From the NCBI GenBank assembly GCA_021829645.1, contig JAKBPI010000003.1, positions 43,588 to 107,587 on the forward strand: a stretch of 64,000 bases of DNA, in the 5' to 3' direction. Below the pieces are notes generated by a model, which saw nothing but the letters and a program-made list of their open reading frames with translations, made no database searches and was not told the DNA's origin. Source of the DNA: Actinomycetes bacterium. Its GTDB lineage: Bacteria > Actinomycetota > Acidimicrobiia > Acidimicrobiales > Bog-793. Positions 37,243 through 45,004 of this stretch are shown here, in pieces. Within the stretch, counting starts at the first letter, position 1; every line of letters starts with the position of its first letter. The position numbers and the translations under genes are program-made.

Positions 37243-38160
37243 ATGCCAAGTGAAAAAAGAGAACGACAAAGGGCCTACCGGCAACAAAAGGTTGCCCAAC
37301 AGACCAAGCAAGTCAAAAGAACCAAAAGACTCAAGCAAATAGGCGGTCTAATTGTAATAGTGGGAGTTGTTATAGGTATGGTGGCGTTGTTTTCCAACAG
37401 CTCCTCCACTACTACTGCTTCTTCAGTGACGACTACTACGCCGACAACAACCGCTTTGTCGACTACAACCGCGGCATCTTCCGGAACGACTACCACTGCT
37501 ACTCCGTCCACAACCCTCAGTGCTCCAAGCGTACCTATAACGGCTCCGGCGTCTTCTACTCCAGTCGCGCCGACTTGTCCGCCCGCAACTCAAATAGGTG
37601 CAGCACACAGGGTTATTCACTTTACAAAAGCCCCTCCTCTCTGTATTTCGCCTAAAGGCACTTATTATGCCGATGTGCAGACGGATGCCGGAACGTTCAC
37701 AATCCGGATGAACGCCGCCCAGTCTTTGGCCGCCGTCAACAATTTTGTTTTCTTGGCAAGGTACCGTTATTATGACGGGGTCATTTTCCAAAGAGTCATC
37801 CCCGGTTTTGCCGTACAGGGCGGAGACCCCACCGGTACCGGATCCGGCGGTCCGGGATATGAGTTTACAGGCAACACCCCTGCCAAGTCCTGCGAAGCAA
37901 AAAGTGACTGCTACCCCATAGGATCGGTAGCTATGGCCAATACCGGGTCGCCGACTACGAACGGCAGTCAGTTCTTTATCGTGGTGGGCAAATCCGGTGA
38001 AGGGCTTCCTCCCAACTACACACTTTTTGGCAATGTCATTTCGGGTATGAACGTGGTGCAAAAAATAGCTTCGGAAGGGAACTCCAACCCACAGGCAAAT
38101 GGTATGCCGCCAAAAAAGACTTATTATATGATGAGCGTGACGATAAGCCAGTATAAGTAA
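37243..38160 (+). CDS. Membrane-anchored cyclophilin-type peptidyl-prolyl isomerase
   Basis: 305 residues. A basic cytoplasmic N-terminus (about 35 residues) and one membrane segment (IGGLIVIVGVVIGMVALF) are followed by a Thr/Ser-rich spacer (about 55-105) and a cyclophilin domain (about 138-303) with VIFQRVIPGFAVQGGDPTGT, MANTGSPTTNGSQFFIVVG and YTLFGNVISGM. It would assist folding outside the membrane. The downstream cyclophilin gene follows after 16 bases. Confidence 0.92.
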   Translation: MPSEKRERQRAYRQQKVAQQTKQVKRTKRLKQIGGLIVIVGVVIGMVALFSNSSSTTTASSVTTTTPTTTALSTTTAASSGTTTTATPSTTLSAPSVPITAPASSTPVAPTCPPATQIGAAHRVIHFTKAPPLCISPKGTYYADVQTDAGTFTIRMNAAQSLAAVNNFVFLARYRYYDGVIFQRVIPGFAVQGGDPTGTGSGGPGYEFTGNTPAKSCEAKSDCYPIGSVAMANTGSPTTNGSQFFIVVGKSGEGLPPNYTLFGNVISGMNVVQKIASEGNSNPQANGMPPKKTYYMMSVTISQYK

Positions 38161-38176
38161 TAATAATTAATAGCGA

Positions 38177-38746
38177 GTGAAAGACGGTATAACAGTGTCC
38201 GGCAGTGAAGAACTGGGTACATTTCCCAAACAGCAGAAGTTTGATTCCTATCCCGAGATGGCAATAGATCCCGACAAAATATATACGGCTGTTATCAAGA
38301 CCAACAAAGGTGAGATGAAAGCCGTATTGGATGCAGCCAACGCGCCTAAGACCGTAAACAATTTTGTCTTTCTTGCCAGACATCAGTACTACCACGACGT
38401 TGTCTTTCATCGGATCATCCCCGGTTTTGTCGTACAGGGCGGAGACCCCACCGGTACCGGATCCGGCGGACCCGGCTATCGCTTCGAAGACGAACTGCCT
38501 CTTCCCGGACGATACGAAATCGGCTCTTTGGCGATGGCTAATGCAGGTCCTGATACCAACGGAAGCCAGTTTTTTATAGTTTCTGGATCGAGCGGAGTGT
38601 CATTGCCACCCCTGTATGCTCTTTTCGGCAAAGTGATCAGCGGTTTAGAAGTCTTAAAAAATATAGATAGCCTGGGCTCTTCTTCTGGCAGACCGAAAGA
38701 AAAGATTTTCATGGAGAGCGTAGTTATTATGGAGAGCGCCGGTTAA
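38177..38746 (+). CDS. Cytoplasmic cyclophilin-type peptidyl-prolyl isomerase
   Basis: 189 residues, GTG start, no signal or anchor. The domain has VVFHRIIPGFVVQGGDPTGT, GSLAMANAGPDTNGSQFFIV and LYALFGKVISGLEVL. It is a tandem relative of the gene upstream, lacking anchor and linker; 39 consecutive bases are identical between the two (37812-37850 and 38431-38469). Acts on Xaa-Pro bonds in the cytoplasm. Confidence 0.92.
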   Translation: MKDGITVSGSEELGTFPKQQKFDSYPEMAIDPDKIYTAVIKTNKGEMKAVLDAANAPKTVNNFVFLARHQYYHDVVFHRIIPGFVVQGGDPTGTGSGGPGYRFEDELPLPGRYEIGSLAMANAGPDTNGSQFFIVSGSSGVSLPPLYALFGKVISGLEVLKNIDSLGSSSGRPKEKIFMESVVIMESAG

Positions 38747-38782
38747 TTGCCTAGGCCGTAAGGAAGGTTTAGAGGCAGCAGG

Positions 38783-39532
38783 TTAGGCGATTAACGACTC
38801 CAAGTCTTCTACGCCAATCTCCCGGGATGAAATATAGGTAAGTACCGAATCTGCGTGCTTACCTTCGATATGCCATGACCCATCGGGTTCCCTGATGAGT
38901 GCCGTTTGCTCAGGGAGGGCGACAACTGCACAGTTGCGGGGGGCAAGTGTGATTGTCCTCTGTAGCTTGGCATCTAAGACGCCGACAAAATGAGGGTAAA
39001 TAGCAATGTTGGTTACCGCTCCGAGTCCTACGCTGAAAGCACCCCCTCGCGGGTCTATCATCGGGTCGGTGAGTACCATGGCGCCTGCCGAACTGCCAGC
39101 CAAAATGGCACCGGCTTGCCAAGCCGTCATCATGGCGTCAAAGGCCGGCGATAACTTGAAAACAGATCGTAAATGCAGTGGGGATCCGCCTGCTATATAG
39201 ATAAATTTAGCCGTTGCAATTTGATTTATAAATGTTTCAGAAAATGCATCTTCGCGGCGAAGGATAGGGCATTCTTCTGTTTCAGCTGATATGGACGCAA
39301 ACCAGAGTTTTGCATTTTTAAAAACCAAATCAGGCTGTTCATAAGCCGCGGCTGTGGGTAAAATTAGAACTTTGATCTCTGATTGGGAAGACTTTTTATT
39401 CTGGATGCTTTTGGAGTTCAATTTTAGTCTTGTGACCAAGTCAAAATCGAAGTCGCAACCGGTTTGCCACTCTTGGCCGCCTACAAGTACTAAAGGTCCT
39501 ATAAAAGGTGCTTCTTCTATATATTTTTGCAT
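38783..39532 (-). CDS. Peptidase S51 / cyanophycinase-like protein
   Basis: 249 residues of the class I glutamine-amidotransferase-like fold. The nucleophile elbow is AILAGSSAGAMVLTDPM (Ser in GSSAGA); FIYIAGGSPLHLRSVF and VLILPTAAAYEQPDL match the S51 family of alpha-aspartyl dipeptidases and cyanophycinases. No cyanophycin synthetase is in the window, so dipeptidase or another hydrolase function is as likely. Convergent with the cyclophilin genes. Confidence 0.85.
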   Translation of the reverse strand: MQKYIEEAPFIGPLVLVGGQEWQTGCDFDFDLVTRLKLNSKSIQNKKSSQSEIKVLILPTAAAYEQPDLVFKNAKLWFASISAETEECPILRREDAFSETFINQIATAKFIYIAGGSPLHLRSVFKLSPAFDAMMTAWQAGAILAGSSAGAMVLTDPMIDPRGGAFSVGLGAVTNIAIYPHFVGVLDAKLQRTITLAPRNCAVVALPEQTALIREPDGSWHIEGKHADSVLTYISSREIGVEDLESLIA

Positions 39533-39695
39533 AATATCACCACTAATATTTTATAAAAAGCAACATCTATAGACTACCGTATTTATTTATGTGTTGCATT
39601 CTTGAAAAGAAAGTTTTTGCTATCGGGAAGAGTTATAGTGCTGAAATATGCTAGAGATAGGCTATTTATCTGCTATGTAATCTATAGGAGAATCG

Positions 39696-39737
39696 TTGTT
39701 ACTATATTATTTGCATGTACAAATAATATAGTAACAA
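39696..39737 (-). terminator. Perfect 18-bp AT-rich hairpin downstream of the VIT1-like gene
   Basis: TTGTTACTATATTATTTG (39696-39713) pairs exactly with 39720-39737 around a CATGTA loop. It lies 76 bases beyond the stop of the minus-strand VIT1-like gene. The remainder of 39533-39812 is AT-rich and shows no gene I trust. Confidence 0.65.
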
Positions 39738-39812
39738 AAGCACTTTTGACTATCTGTTCTCTAATCGGATCAGTAGTAAGTATTTTTATAAATTTAGTAA
39801 TAACTTGTTAGG

Positions 39813-40598
39813 TTAACCAAGTGATCCTTTTAGTAATGTGCCGATCCCGTATGTAACCGCACCTGTGATCGCACAAACCAAGAGCTGTCTGAATGCCGAA
39901 AAAACAGCACCCTTATCGGTTATTTTACCTAATATGAACCCTACTGACAAAGCTGCCACTACAGCCAGCGCTACGCTTATCAGTACGTCTGCTTGGGAAG
40001 CATTGCCGGTCAAAAAAGGAATAAGAGGTATGATAGCTCCGAGCGCAAAAGAGAAAAAGGAGGCGATAGCGGCTTGCCAGGGAGACCCTAGGGAATCAGC
40101 GTCTATGCCCAGTTCTTCTTTGGCATGGGTATCCAGAGCAAGTTGAGGATCGGCCATTATCGCTTCACTGAGCTGTTCTGCCAGTTCAGGAGAGAGTCCC
40201 CGTTTTCTATAGAGCGCTTTTAGCTCTTCTGTTTCGTATTTTGGGTTTAGTTCAAGCTCTCTTTTTTCCACTGCGAGTTCTCGCTCAAATCCTTCTTTTT
40301 GGATTTGCATAGAAATCAGCTCACCGGCACCCATCGAAAAAGATCCCCCGAGAAGTCCTATGATGCCAGCGAGGCGCACCACCCCGTGAGCGGGGTAAGC
40401 ACCGGCTGCCCCAAGCACAAGCGATAAATTGGAAACAAGTCCGTCGCTGATGCCAAAGACGGCAGCCCTGAGAGACCCTCCCCTTAGATCGCGATGGACG
40501 TGTACGGGATTTGGATGTCCGGATTTTTCTATCGCGGCAGCTGTCGATTCTGTTTTATTTGTTCGTATTTGCAAAATGTTTTTCACATAGATAAACAT
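39813..40598 (-). CDS. VIT1/CCC1 family iron/manganese transporter
   Basis: 261 residues. RGGSLRAAVFGISDGLVSNLSLV and GSFSMGAGELISMQIQKEG are the VIT1 signatures, followed by a Glu-rich cytoplasmic segment (about 85-150) that in plant VIT1 binds metal, then three more membrane segments. It moves Fe(II) or Mn(II) out of the cytosol. The start is uncertain by a few residues: ATG at 40598 gives a polar leader. Confidence 0.92.
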   Translation of the reverse strand: MFIYVKNILQIRTNKTESTAAAIEKSGHPNPVHVHRDLRGGSLRAAVFGISDGLVSNLSLVLGAAGAYPAHGVVRLAGIIGLLGGSFSMGAGELISMQIQKEGFERELAVEKRELELNPKYETEELKALYRKRGLSPELAEQLSEAIMADPQLALDTHAKEELGIDADSLGSPWQAAIASFFSFALGAIIPLIPFLTGNASQADVLISVALAVVAALSVGFILGKITDKGAVFSAFRQLLVCAITGAVTYGIGTLLKGSLG

Positions 40599-40690
40599 AC
40601 AGCGCCAATGTCGTTGTGAGTCATCATTTTAAGTAACTTTATGATATCAACAGGTGTATTTAGGTAAACAAAGCACTTTGGTGTTCCCTA

Positions 40691-41992
40691 CTATACTTTT
40701 AGCAGTAAAAGTCCTCCCAAAGCAGCCAAGAAAGCCGGCAATGCAACCTTCCAGGCATATTTGAGGTAGTCGGTGCCCGATACGTTGACATCTAGACGCC
40801 TGAGGGTCGTGAGCCAAAGCATAACCGCCAGAGAGCCGCCCGGAAGGAACAAGGAGCCAATGTCGGTGCCCACCAATATAGCCCAGACGGCGTTGAGACG
40901 GTGCTTTCCCAAGGCAACCGCAAATCCAAGAGTTGAAGGAAGGTTGTTGGCCAAGTCAGAAAAGATACCTGATAAAACACCTGTCCTAATTGTCGCAAGG
41001 TTAGAGCTCACAGACAGCAGTCTCGAGAAGTGAACATAGAATTCAAAAGAAGATGCCAGAATAGCCAAGGACAGTACGTTGATGGCTATGCGCAGAGGAA
41101 CGTGACGCCAAGGCACGTTTTTGGTCACGATCATCAAAATGATATCTGCACACAGAGCTACTTCCCAGGGAGATCCTCCCACGAGAGGTATGAATGTGAA
41201 CCCCGCCGCTGCCAATATACAAACGATACTTCCGAGCAGTAAAACCGATTGTTTATTCAGTGGTCCGGTATTTTGGCTGCTATCTCTTGCCAAGTGAAGA
41301 GAAGCTACGTCAGGGGGGTGTAGATCAGAGGGCTTTTCAGACCTGGTTTTTACTTTTGTGAGTTGGGGATAAGAAATGCGGTAAAAAAAGTATCCTACCG
41401 CTACTGCCAAGATGCCCGAGAGTCCCAGGTGCTCTAAAAAGTTGGTTGCGCTTAAGTCGAATTTTGAAGTCATTATCAAATTGGTCACGTTAGAGATAGG
41501 TAAAAATAAAGAAGCTATGCCTGACAGCAGGGCTGGTTGGATGGCAATGGCCAGCGGGGGCAACTGCTTTTTTCTGGCTATCCCCACATAGATGGGGGTC
41601 AGCAGAACGACGGCAGTGTCTAAATTTAAAGTGGCCGTGACAATTGACGCCAGTATCCATAATATAAATAGGCCATGCTGCCTTCTCAGTACCTCAGAAG
41701 CTATAAGAGAAAAAAAGCCGAGCTTATCTAAAAGTATGCTCAGCGGAACAGCGCAGAGTACAAAAAGGATGGGGCCGCCAAGAGGAGAAACGGCATTTTC
41801 TGAGCGAGTATTGTTGATTAAGTGAAAACCTACGGTGAGAGCTGCCAAGACCGCCGGCAAAAAGAGCAGAATAGATTTGGCGATAAGTAAGATCTTTCTG
41901 TCCTTATGATATCTATCCAAAGAAGCATCAGAGAATAGCAAAGCAACAACAGCGGCAATGAGAAAAAGTATCGCAAAGATTTGATGGGTCAT
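40691..41992 (-). CDS. ArsB/SLC13-like ion transporter permease
   Basis: 433 residues with about 11-12 membrane segments. ASIVTATLNLDTAVVLLTPIY and LFLPISNVTNLIMTSKFDLS correspond to the two re-entrant hairpins of the ion-transporter superfamily (ArsB, NhaD, citrate transporters); GTDIGSLFLPGGSLAVMLWL is the second-half equivalent. Arsenite or an organic or inorganic anion is the possible substrate. No ars genes are adjacent (the ArsR gene is 12 kb away), so the name is only structural. Confidence 0.85.
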   Translation of the reverse strand: MTHQIFAILFLIAAVVALLFSDASLDRYHKDRKILLIAKSILLFLPAVLAALTVGFHLINNTRSENAVSPLGGPILFVLCAVPLSILLDKLGFFSLIASEVLRRQHGLFILWILASIVTATLNLDTAVVLLTPIYVGIARKKQLPPLAIAIQPALLSGIASLFLPISNVTNLIMTSKFDLSATNFLEHLGLSGILAVAVGYFFYRISYPQLTKVKTRSEKPSDLHPPDVASLHLARDSSQNTGPLNKQSVLLLGSIVCILAAAGFTFIPLVGGSPWEVALCADIILMIVTKNVPWRHVPLRIAINVLSLAILASSFEFYVHFSRLLSVSSNLATIRTGVLSGIFSDLANNLPSTLGFAVALGKHRLNAVWAILVGTDIGSLFLPGGSLAVMLWLTTLRRLDVNVSGTDYLKYAWKVALPAFLAALGGLLLLKV

Positions 41993-42096
41993 GGCACAGT
42001 GCTTTTTAGATCTCTGTATATAAAATTTGCTATTTTTTTACCCCTAGTTTACTCAGAGCTTATCATTACGTTATCCTAACAAGTCATTATTATAAC

Positions 42097-42930
42097 GTGA
42101 CAAATAGCTATGCTTACTTTGCTGCAGACAATCATTATGATATGAAGCATGCAGATAATGTGACTTTGGGGCGCAATTACTCCACAACGCCGGTAACAGG
42201 ATTATCTGCAGAACTCAAATCGGCTACAATTGTGGTAGTAGAAGATGATGAATCGCACAGACTTGTGCTCAGCAGAGCACTTGAGGGAGAAGGCTATTCG
42301 GTGGTTAGCATAGCTGACGGCGAGGAAGCCATCGCGTATCTTGAAGAAAATAAGCCAGATATGGTCCTCTTAGATGTCATGCTACCAAATTATTCCGGTA
42401 TTGATATATGCAAGTATCTGAGGCAAAAAAGCATTTATATACCTATTGTTATGATTAGCGCCAGGTCAGAAGAGATTGACATAGTGCTTGGTATCGAGGT
42501 AGGCGCAGACGATTATATTGTGAAGCCCTATAGGATGCGGGAACTACTTGCACGTGTCAGCGTGTTGTTTAGACGTTCAAATAGAACACAGAGCGAAATC
42601 AAAAAGACTTCTCCGCCGGAACATTTCGAAGAGGTGCTCCGTGGAGGTGATGTTATTCTGGATCAATCTAAATATGAAGTTTTTTATCGCGGCGAGCGTA
42701 TAGATTTACCTCTTAGGGAGTTCCAGCTTCTTAGAGAGCTTCTTTTGGTCAAAGGTCGAGTTATAACACGTGATGAATTGCTTTTGAATATATGGGGATT
42801 CGGCTATGAAGGCGATCCGCGTATCGTAGCAACACTTATCAGCAGATTGCGCTCCAGAATAGAAGAAGACCCTGACAATCCTAAGCATATTATTACCATT
42901 AGAGGTGTAGGCTACAGATTTGATGAATAA
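42097..42930 (+). CDS. OmpR/RegX3-like response regulator, orphan
   Basis: 277 residues. The receiver domain (about 42-160) has VVVEDDESHRL, phospho-acceptor Asp in DMVLLDVMLPNYSGI, and VGADDYIVKPYRMRELLARV; the C-terminal winged helix has PLREFQLLRELLLVKGRVIT and NPKHIITIRGVGYRFDE, close to RegX3. No histidine kinase is nearby. The N-terminal 40 residues are non-conserved and no RBS is visible at the GTG; ATG 42139 is an alternative start. Confidence 0.92.
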   Translation: MTNSYAYFAADNHYDMKHADNVTLGRNYSTTPVTGLSAELKSATIVVVEDDESHRLVLSRALEGEGYSVVSIADGEEAIAYLEENKPDMVLLDVMLPNYSGIDICKYLRQKSIYIPIVMISARSEEIDIVLGIEVGADDYIVKPYRMRELLARVSVLFRRSNRTQSEIKKTSPPEHFEEVLRGGDVILDQSKYEVFYRGERIDLPLREFQLLRELLLVKGRVITRDELLLNIWGFGYEGDPRIVATLISRLRSRIEEDPDNPKHIITIRGVGYRFDE

Positions 42931-42963
42931 TAATTTAGCATTGTAAATGCTAAATTATTATTC
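42925..42963 (+). terminator. Perfect 16-bp hairpin overlapping the response-regulator stop
   Basis: GAATAATAATTTAGCA (42925-42940) pairs exactly with 42948-42963 around a seven-base loop. The TAA stop is in the left arm. No U-tract follows. A smaller GGGAAAGC/GCTTTCCC hairpin (43032-43050) lies further on, before pyrE. Confidence 0.7.
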
Positions 42964-43100
42964 GATATAAATAAAGTTAGTAATATGTATGTCATTACCG
43001 AGATGTTCTGTGCCGGGCCGGCATGGACATGGGGAAAGCCTTGCTTTCCCATCTGATCGGTGAGTAAAATTAACTGATTTTTGGTGTATGCTACCTAATT

Positions 43101-43676
43101 GTGAATCTTTCCAGCCAAAACGATAACAGCGATATCAAAAGTGAATTTATCAAGATAGTCAAAAGTAAAGGCTATGAGAAGCGGGAACTCCCTTTCCGGC
43201 TTTCTTCCGGGGGCTTCAGTAATGATTATGTGGATATGAGAAAAGCTCTTTCGGATGGACCTGATTTGGCACTTTCTGCTAAGTATCTGTTACATACACT
43301 TGAGCTCAGGGGATTAGATTTTGATGTCGTGGGAGGGATGACTATGGGTGCTGACCCCATCTCTCACGCCGTCGCTATACTGAGTGGGAAATCGTGGTTT
43401 TCGGTCAGGAAACAGGAGAAAACACACGGCACAAAAAGACGTATCGAAGGGGCCGCGGTAAATGAGAAGACGAAAGTTCTTCTTGTGGAAGACACGGTTT
43501 CTACCGGCAGATCGGTTTTGGAAGCTTTGGAGGTTGTAAAAAGTCAAGGTGCCGAAGTAACGTCGATAGTTGTGCTCTTGGATCGGGGTATTGGCATGTC
43601 GAAAAAAATGACCGAAGAGAACATGGTGTATATACCTTTGAGCACTTACCAAGATCTCGGCATAGATCCCCTGTAG
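43101..43676 (+). CDS. pyrE: Orotate phosphoribosyltransferase
   Basis: 191 residues. The PRPP-binding motif is VLLVEDTVSTGRSVLEAL (about residues 128-145), and YVDMRKALSDGPDLAL, DVVGGMTMGADPISHAVA and SVRKQEKTHGTKRRIEG match PyrE. It adds ribose phosphate to orotate in UMP synthesis. GTG start with no Shine-Dalgarno sequence; a TATGCT box at 43087-43092 ends 8 bases before the start, so the message may be leaderless (inference). marP follows after 10 bases. Confidence 0.93.
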   Translation: MNLSSQNDNSDIKSEFIKIVKSKGYEKRELPFRLSSGGFSNDYVDMRKALSDGPDLALSAKYLLHTLELRGLDFDVVGGMTMGADPISHAVAILSGKSWFSVRKQEKTHGTKRRIEGAAVNEKTKVLLVEDTVSTGRSVLEALEVVKSQGAEVTSIVVLLDRGIGMSKKMTEENMVYIPLSTYQDLGIDPL

Positions 43677-43686
43677 TCAATCGGCC

Positions 43687-44883
43687 ATGGACGCACTAGA
43701 TTTTATTTTGATCGCAATAGCGCTGGTAGCCGCAGTGCACGGCTGGCGGGTGGGGGCGGTCATCCAGTTATTTTCTTTTATAGGTTTTTTGAGCGGCTTA
43801 GCCTTAGGCAGCTATGTTATTGCCGCCGTGGACAACCACGTCTCCGGAGGTACCGACAAAACAATAATTGCCGTGCTAATACTTTTTTTGTCAAGTCTTT
43901 TGCTTTCTGCGATAGGCAAGCGCATAGGAATTTATCTTTCGGCAATTATCGATAAAAGTAGCGTGGTATCCACCGTCGATTCTGTACTGGGCTCTACCGT
44001 AGCTGTTATTGGTACCCTGGTTGTTTGTTGGCTTGTGGCTTCTATTTTGGTACAAACCTCAATATCTGTTCTGACTGATCAGATCTCTGGATCCCAGATC
44101 ATGAATGAGGTGGAATCGGTGATGCCTCCCGTCCCCAATCAATTTGCGGCTTTAGACCGCTATCTGGTGAGAAATGGTTTTCCGCAGGTGTTAGTGAACG
44201 TACTTCCGCAACCTACCGGACCCCTGGTGCTGCCAAGTAGTAAAGTCACTCATCACTTAGTGGGTAAGTATGCCGATTCCACTTTTAAAATTATCGCTCG
44301 CGGCTGTCCCGGAGTAGTGATAGAGGGGTCAGGTTTTGCAGTAAAAGACGGTTTGATTATCACCAATGCCCACGTCGTAGCCGGTACGAAAACAATTTTC
44401 GTTAAACCATTTGGCGCCAGTCCCATTCTTGCCCGTCCGATTTTATTCGATCCCAGATTTGACTTAGCCATTCTGCTACCCCTTAGTCATATATCAGCAA
44501 AGCCTTTAGCCATCGATCCCGACGTGGTGGAGCGCGGACAACCGGCCGTGGTTTTGGGACATCCCGGAGGAGGTCCGCTCACCTACGGACCGGCAGCAGT
44601 GGAATCGCGCTTTGTAGCTCAAGGAAGAGATATATACGACAACGCCATCGTAGACAGAGTGGTATATGAGCTGGAGGCAGTCGTGAAGCAAGGAGATTCG
44701 GGAGGACCGCTGATCGGACCGAATGGCAAAGTACTGGGAGTGGTCTTTTCTAGATCCACTACTAATAACACTATAGGATATGCACTGGCTTCTCCAAAAG
44801 TACTGGCAAAAGTCAATTTGGCTGCCAAGGAGTTGGCAGCGGATCCGACGTTGAGTGCCGACACGCAAAACTGTATTGACTAG
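43687..44883 (+). CDS. marP: MarP-type membrane serine protease (CvpA domain + trypsin-like)
   Basis: 398 residues. The N-terminal CvpA-like part has four membrane segments (about 1-125). The extracytoplasmic trypsin-like domain has His in TNAHVVAGTK, Asp in DPRFDLAIL and Ser in VKQGDSGGPLIG. In Mycobacterium tuberculosis MarP is needed for acid resistance through a cell-wall hydrolase. Two Cys (GCPGVV and near the C-terminal end, QNCID) may form the regulatory disulfide known for MarP. Co-directional with pyrE. Confidence 0.93.
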   Translation: MDALDFILIAIALVAAVHGWRVGAVIQLFSFIGFLSGLALGSYVIAAVDNHVSGGTDKTIIAVLILFLSSLLLSAIGKRIGIYLSAIIDKSSVVSTVDSVLGSTVAVIGTLVVCWLVASILVQTSISVLTDQISGSQIMNEVESVMPPVPNQFAALDRYLVRNGFPQVLVNVLPQPTGPLVLPSSKVTHHLVGKYADSTFKIIARGCPGVVIEGSGFAVKDGLIITNAHVVAGTKTIFVKPFGASPILARPILFDPRFDLAILLPLSHISAKPLAIDPDVVERGQPAVVLGHPGGGPLTYGPAAVESRFVAQGRDIYDNAIVDRVVYELEAVVKQGDSGGPLIGPNGKVLGVVFSRSTTNNTIGYALASPKVLAKVNLAAKELAADPTLSADTQNCID

Positions 44884-45004
44884 TCGGCGCTATTACTGTG
44901 ATCCCCGATCAGAGAGGCTTGAGGATTGTGAGTTTTTAGTTTAAGATGTTATGCATCTTAGCTTTTAGTTCTTGGGGGTCTGAAGATAGATTTGAGGTGG
45001 TAAC

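Noticed and set aside
39602-39811. 69-residue hydrophobic plus-strand frame
   Set aside because: It includes both arms of the 18-bp hairpin, lacks an RBS and resembles random AT-rich sequence.
40691-41992. Definite arsenite efflux pump
   Set aside because: Only superfamily-level similarity; no arsenic genes adjacent, so a specific substrate would be over-annotation.
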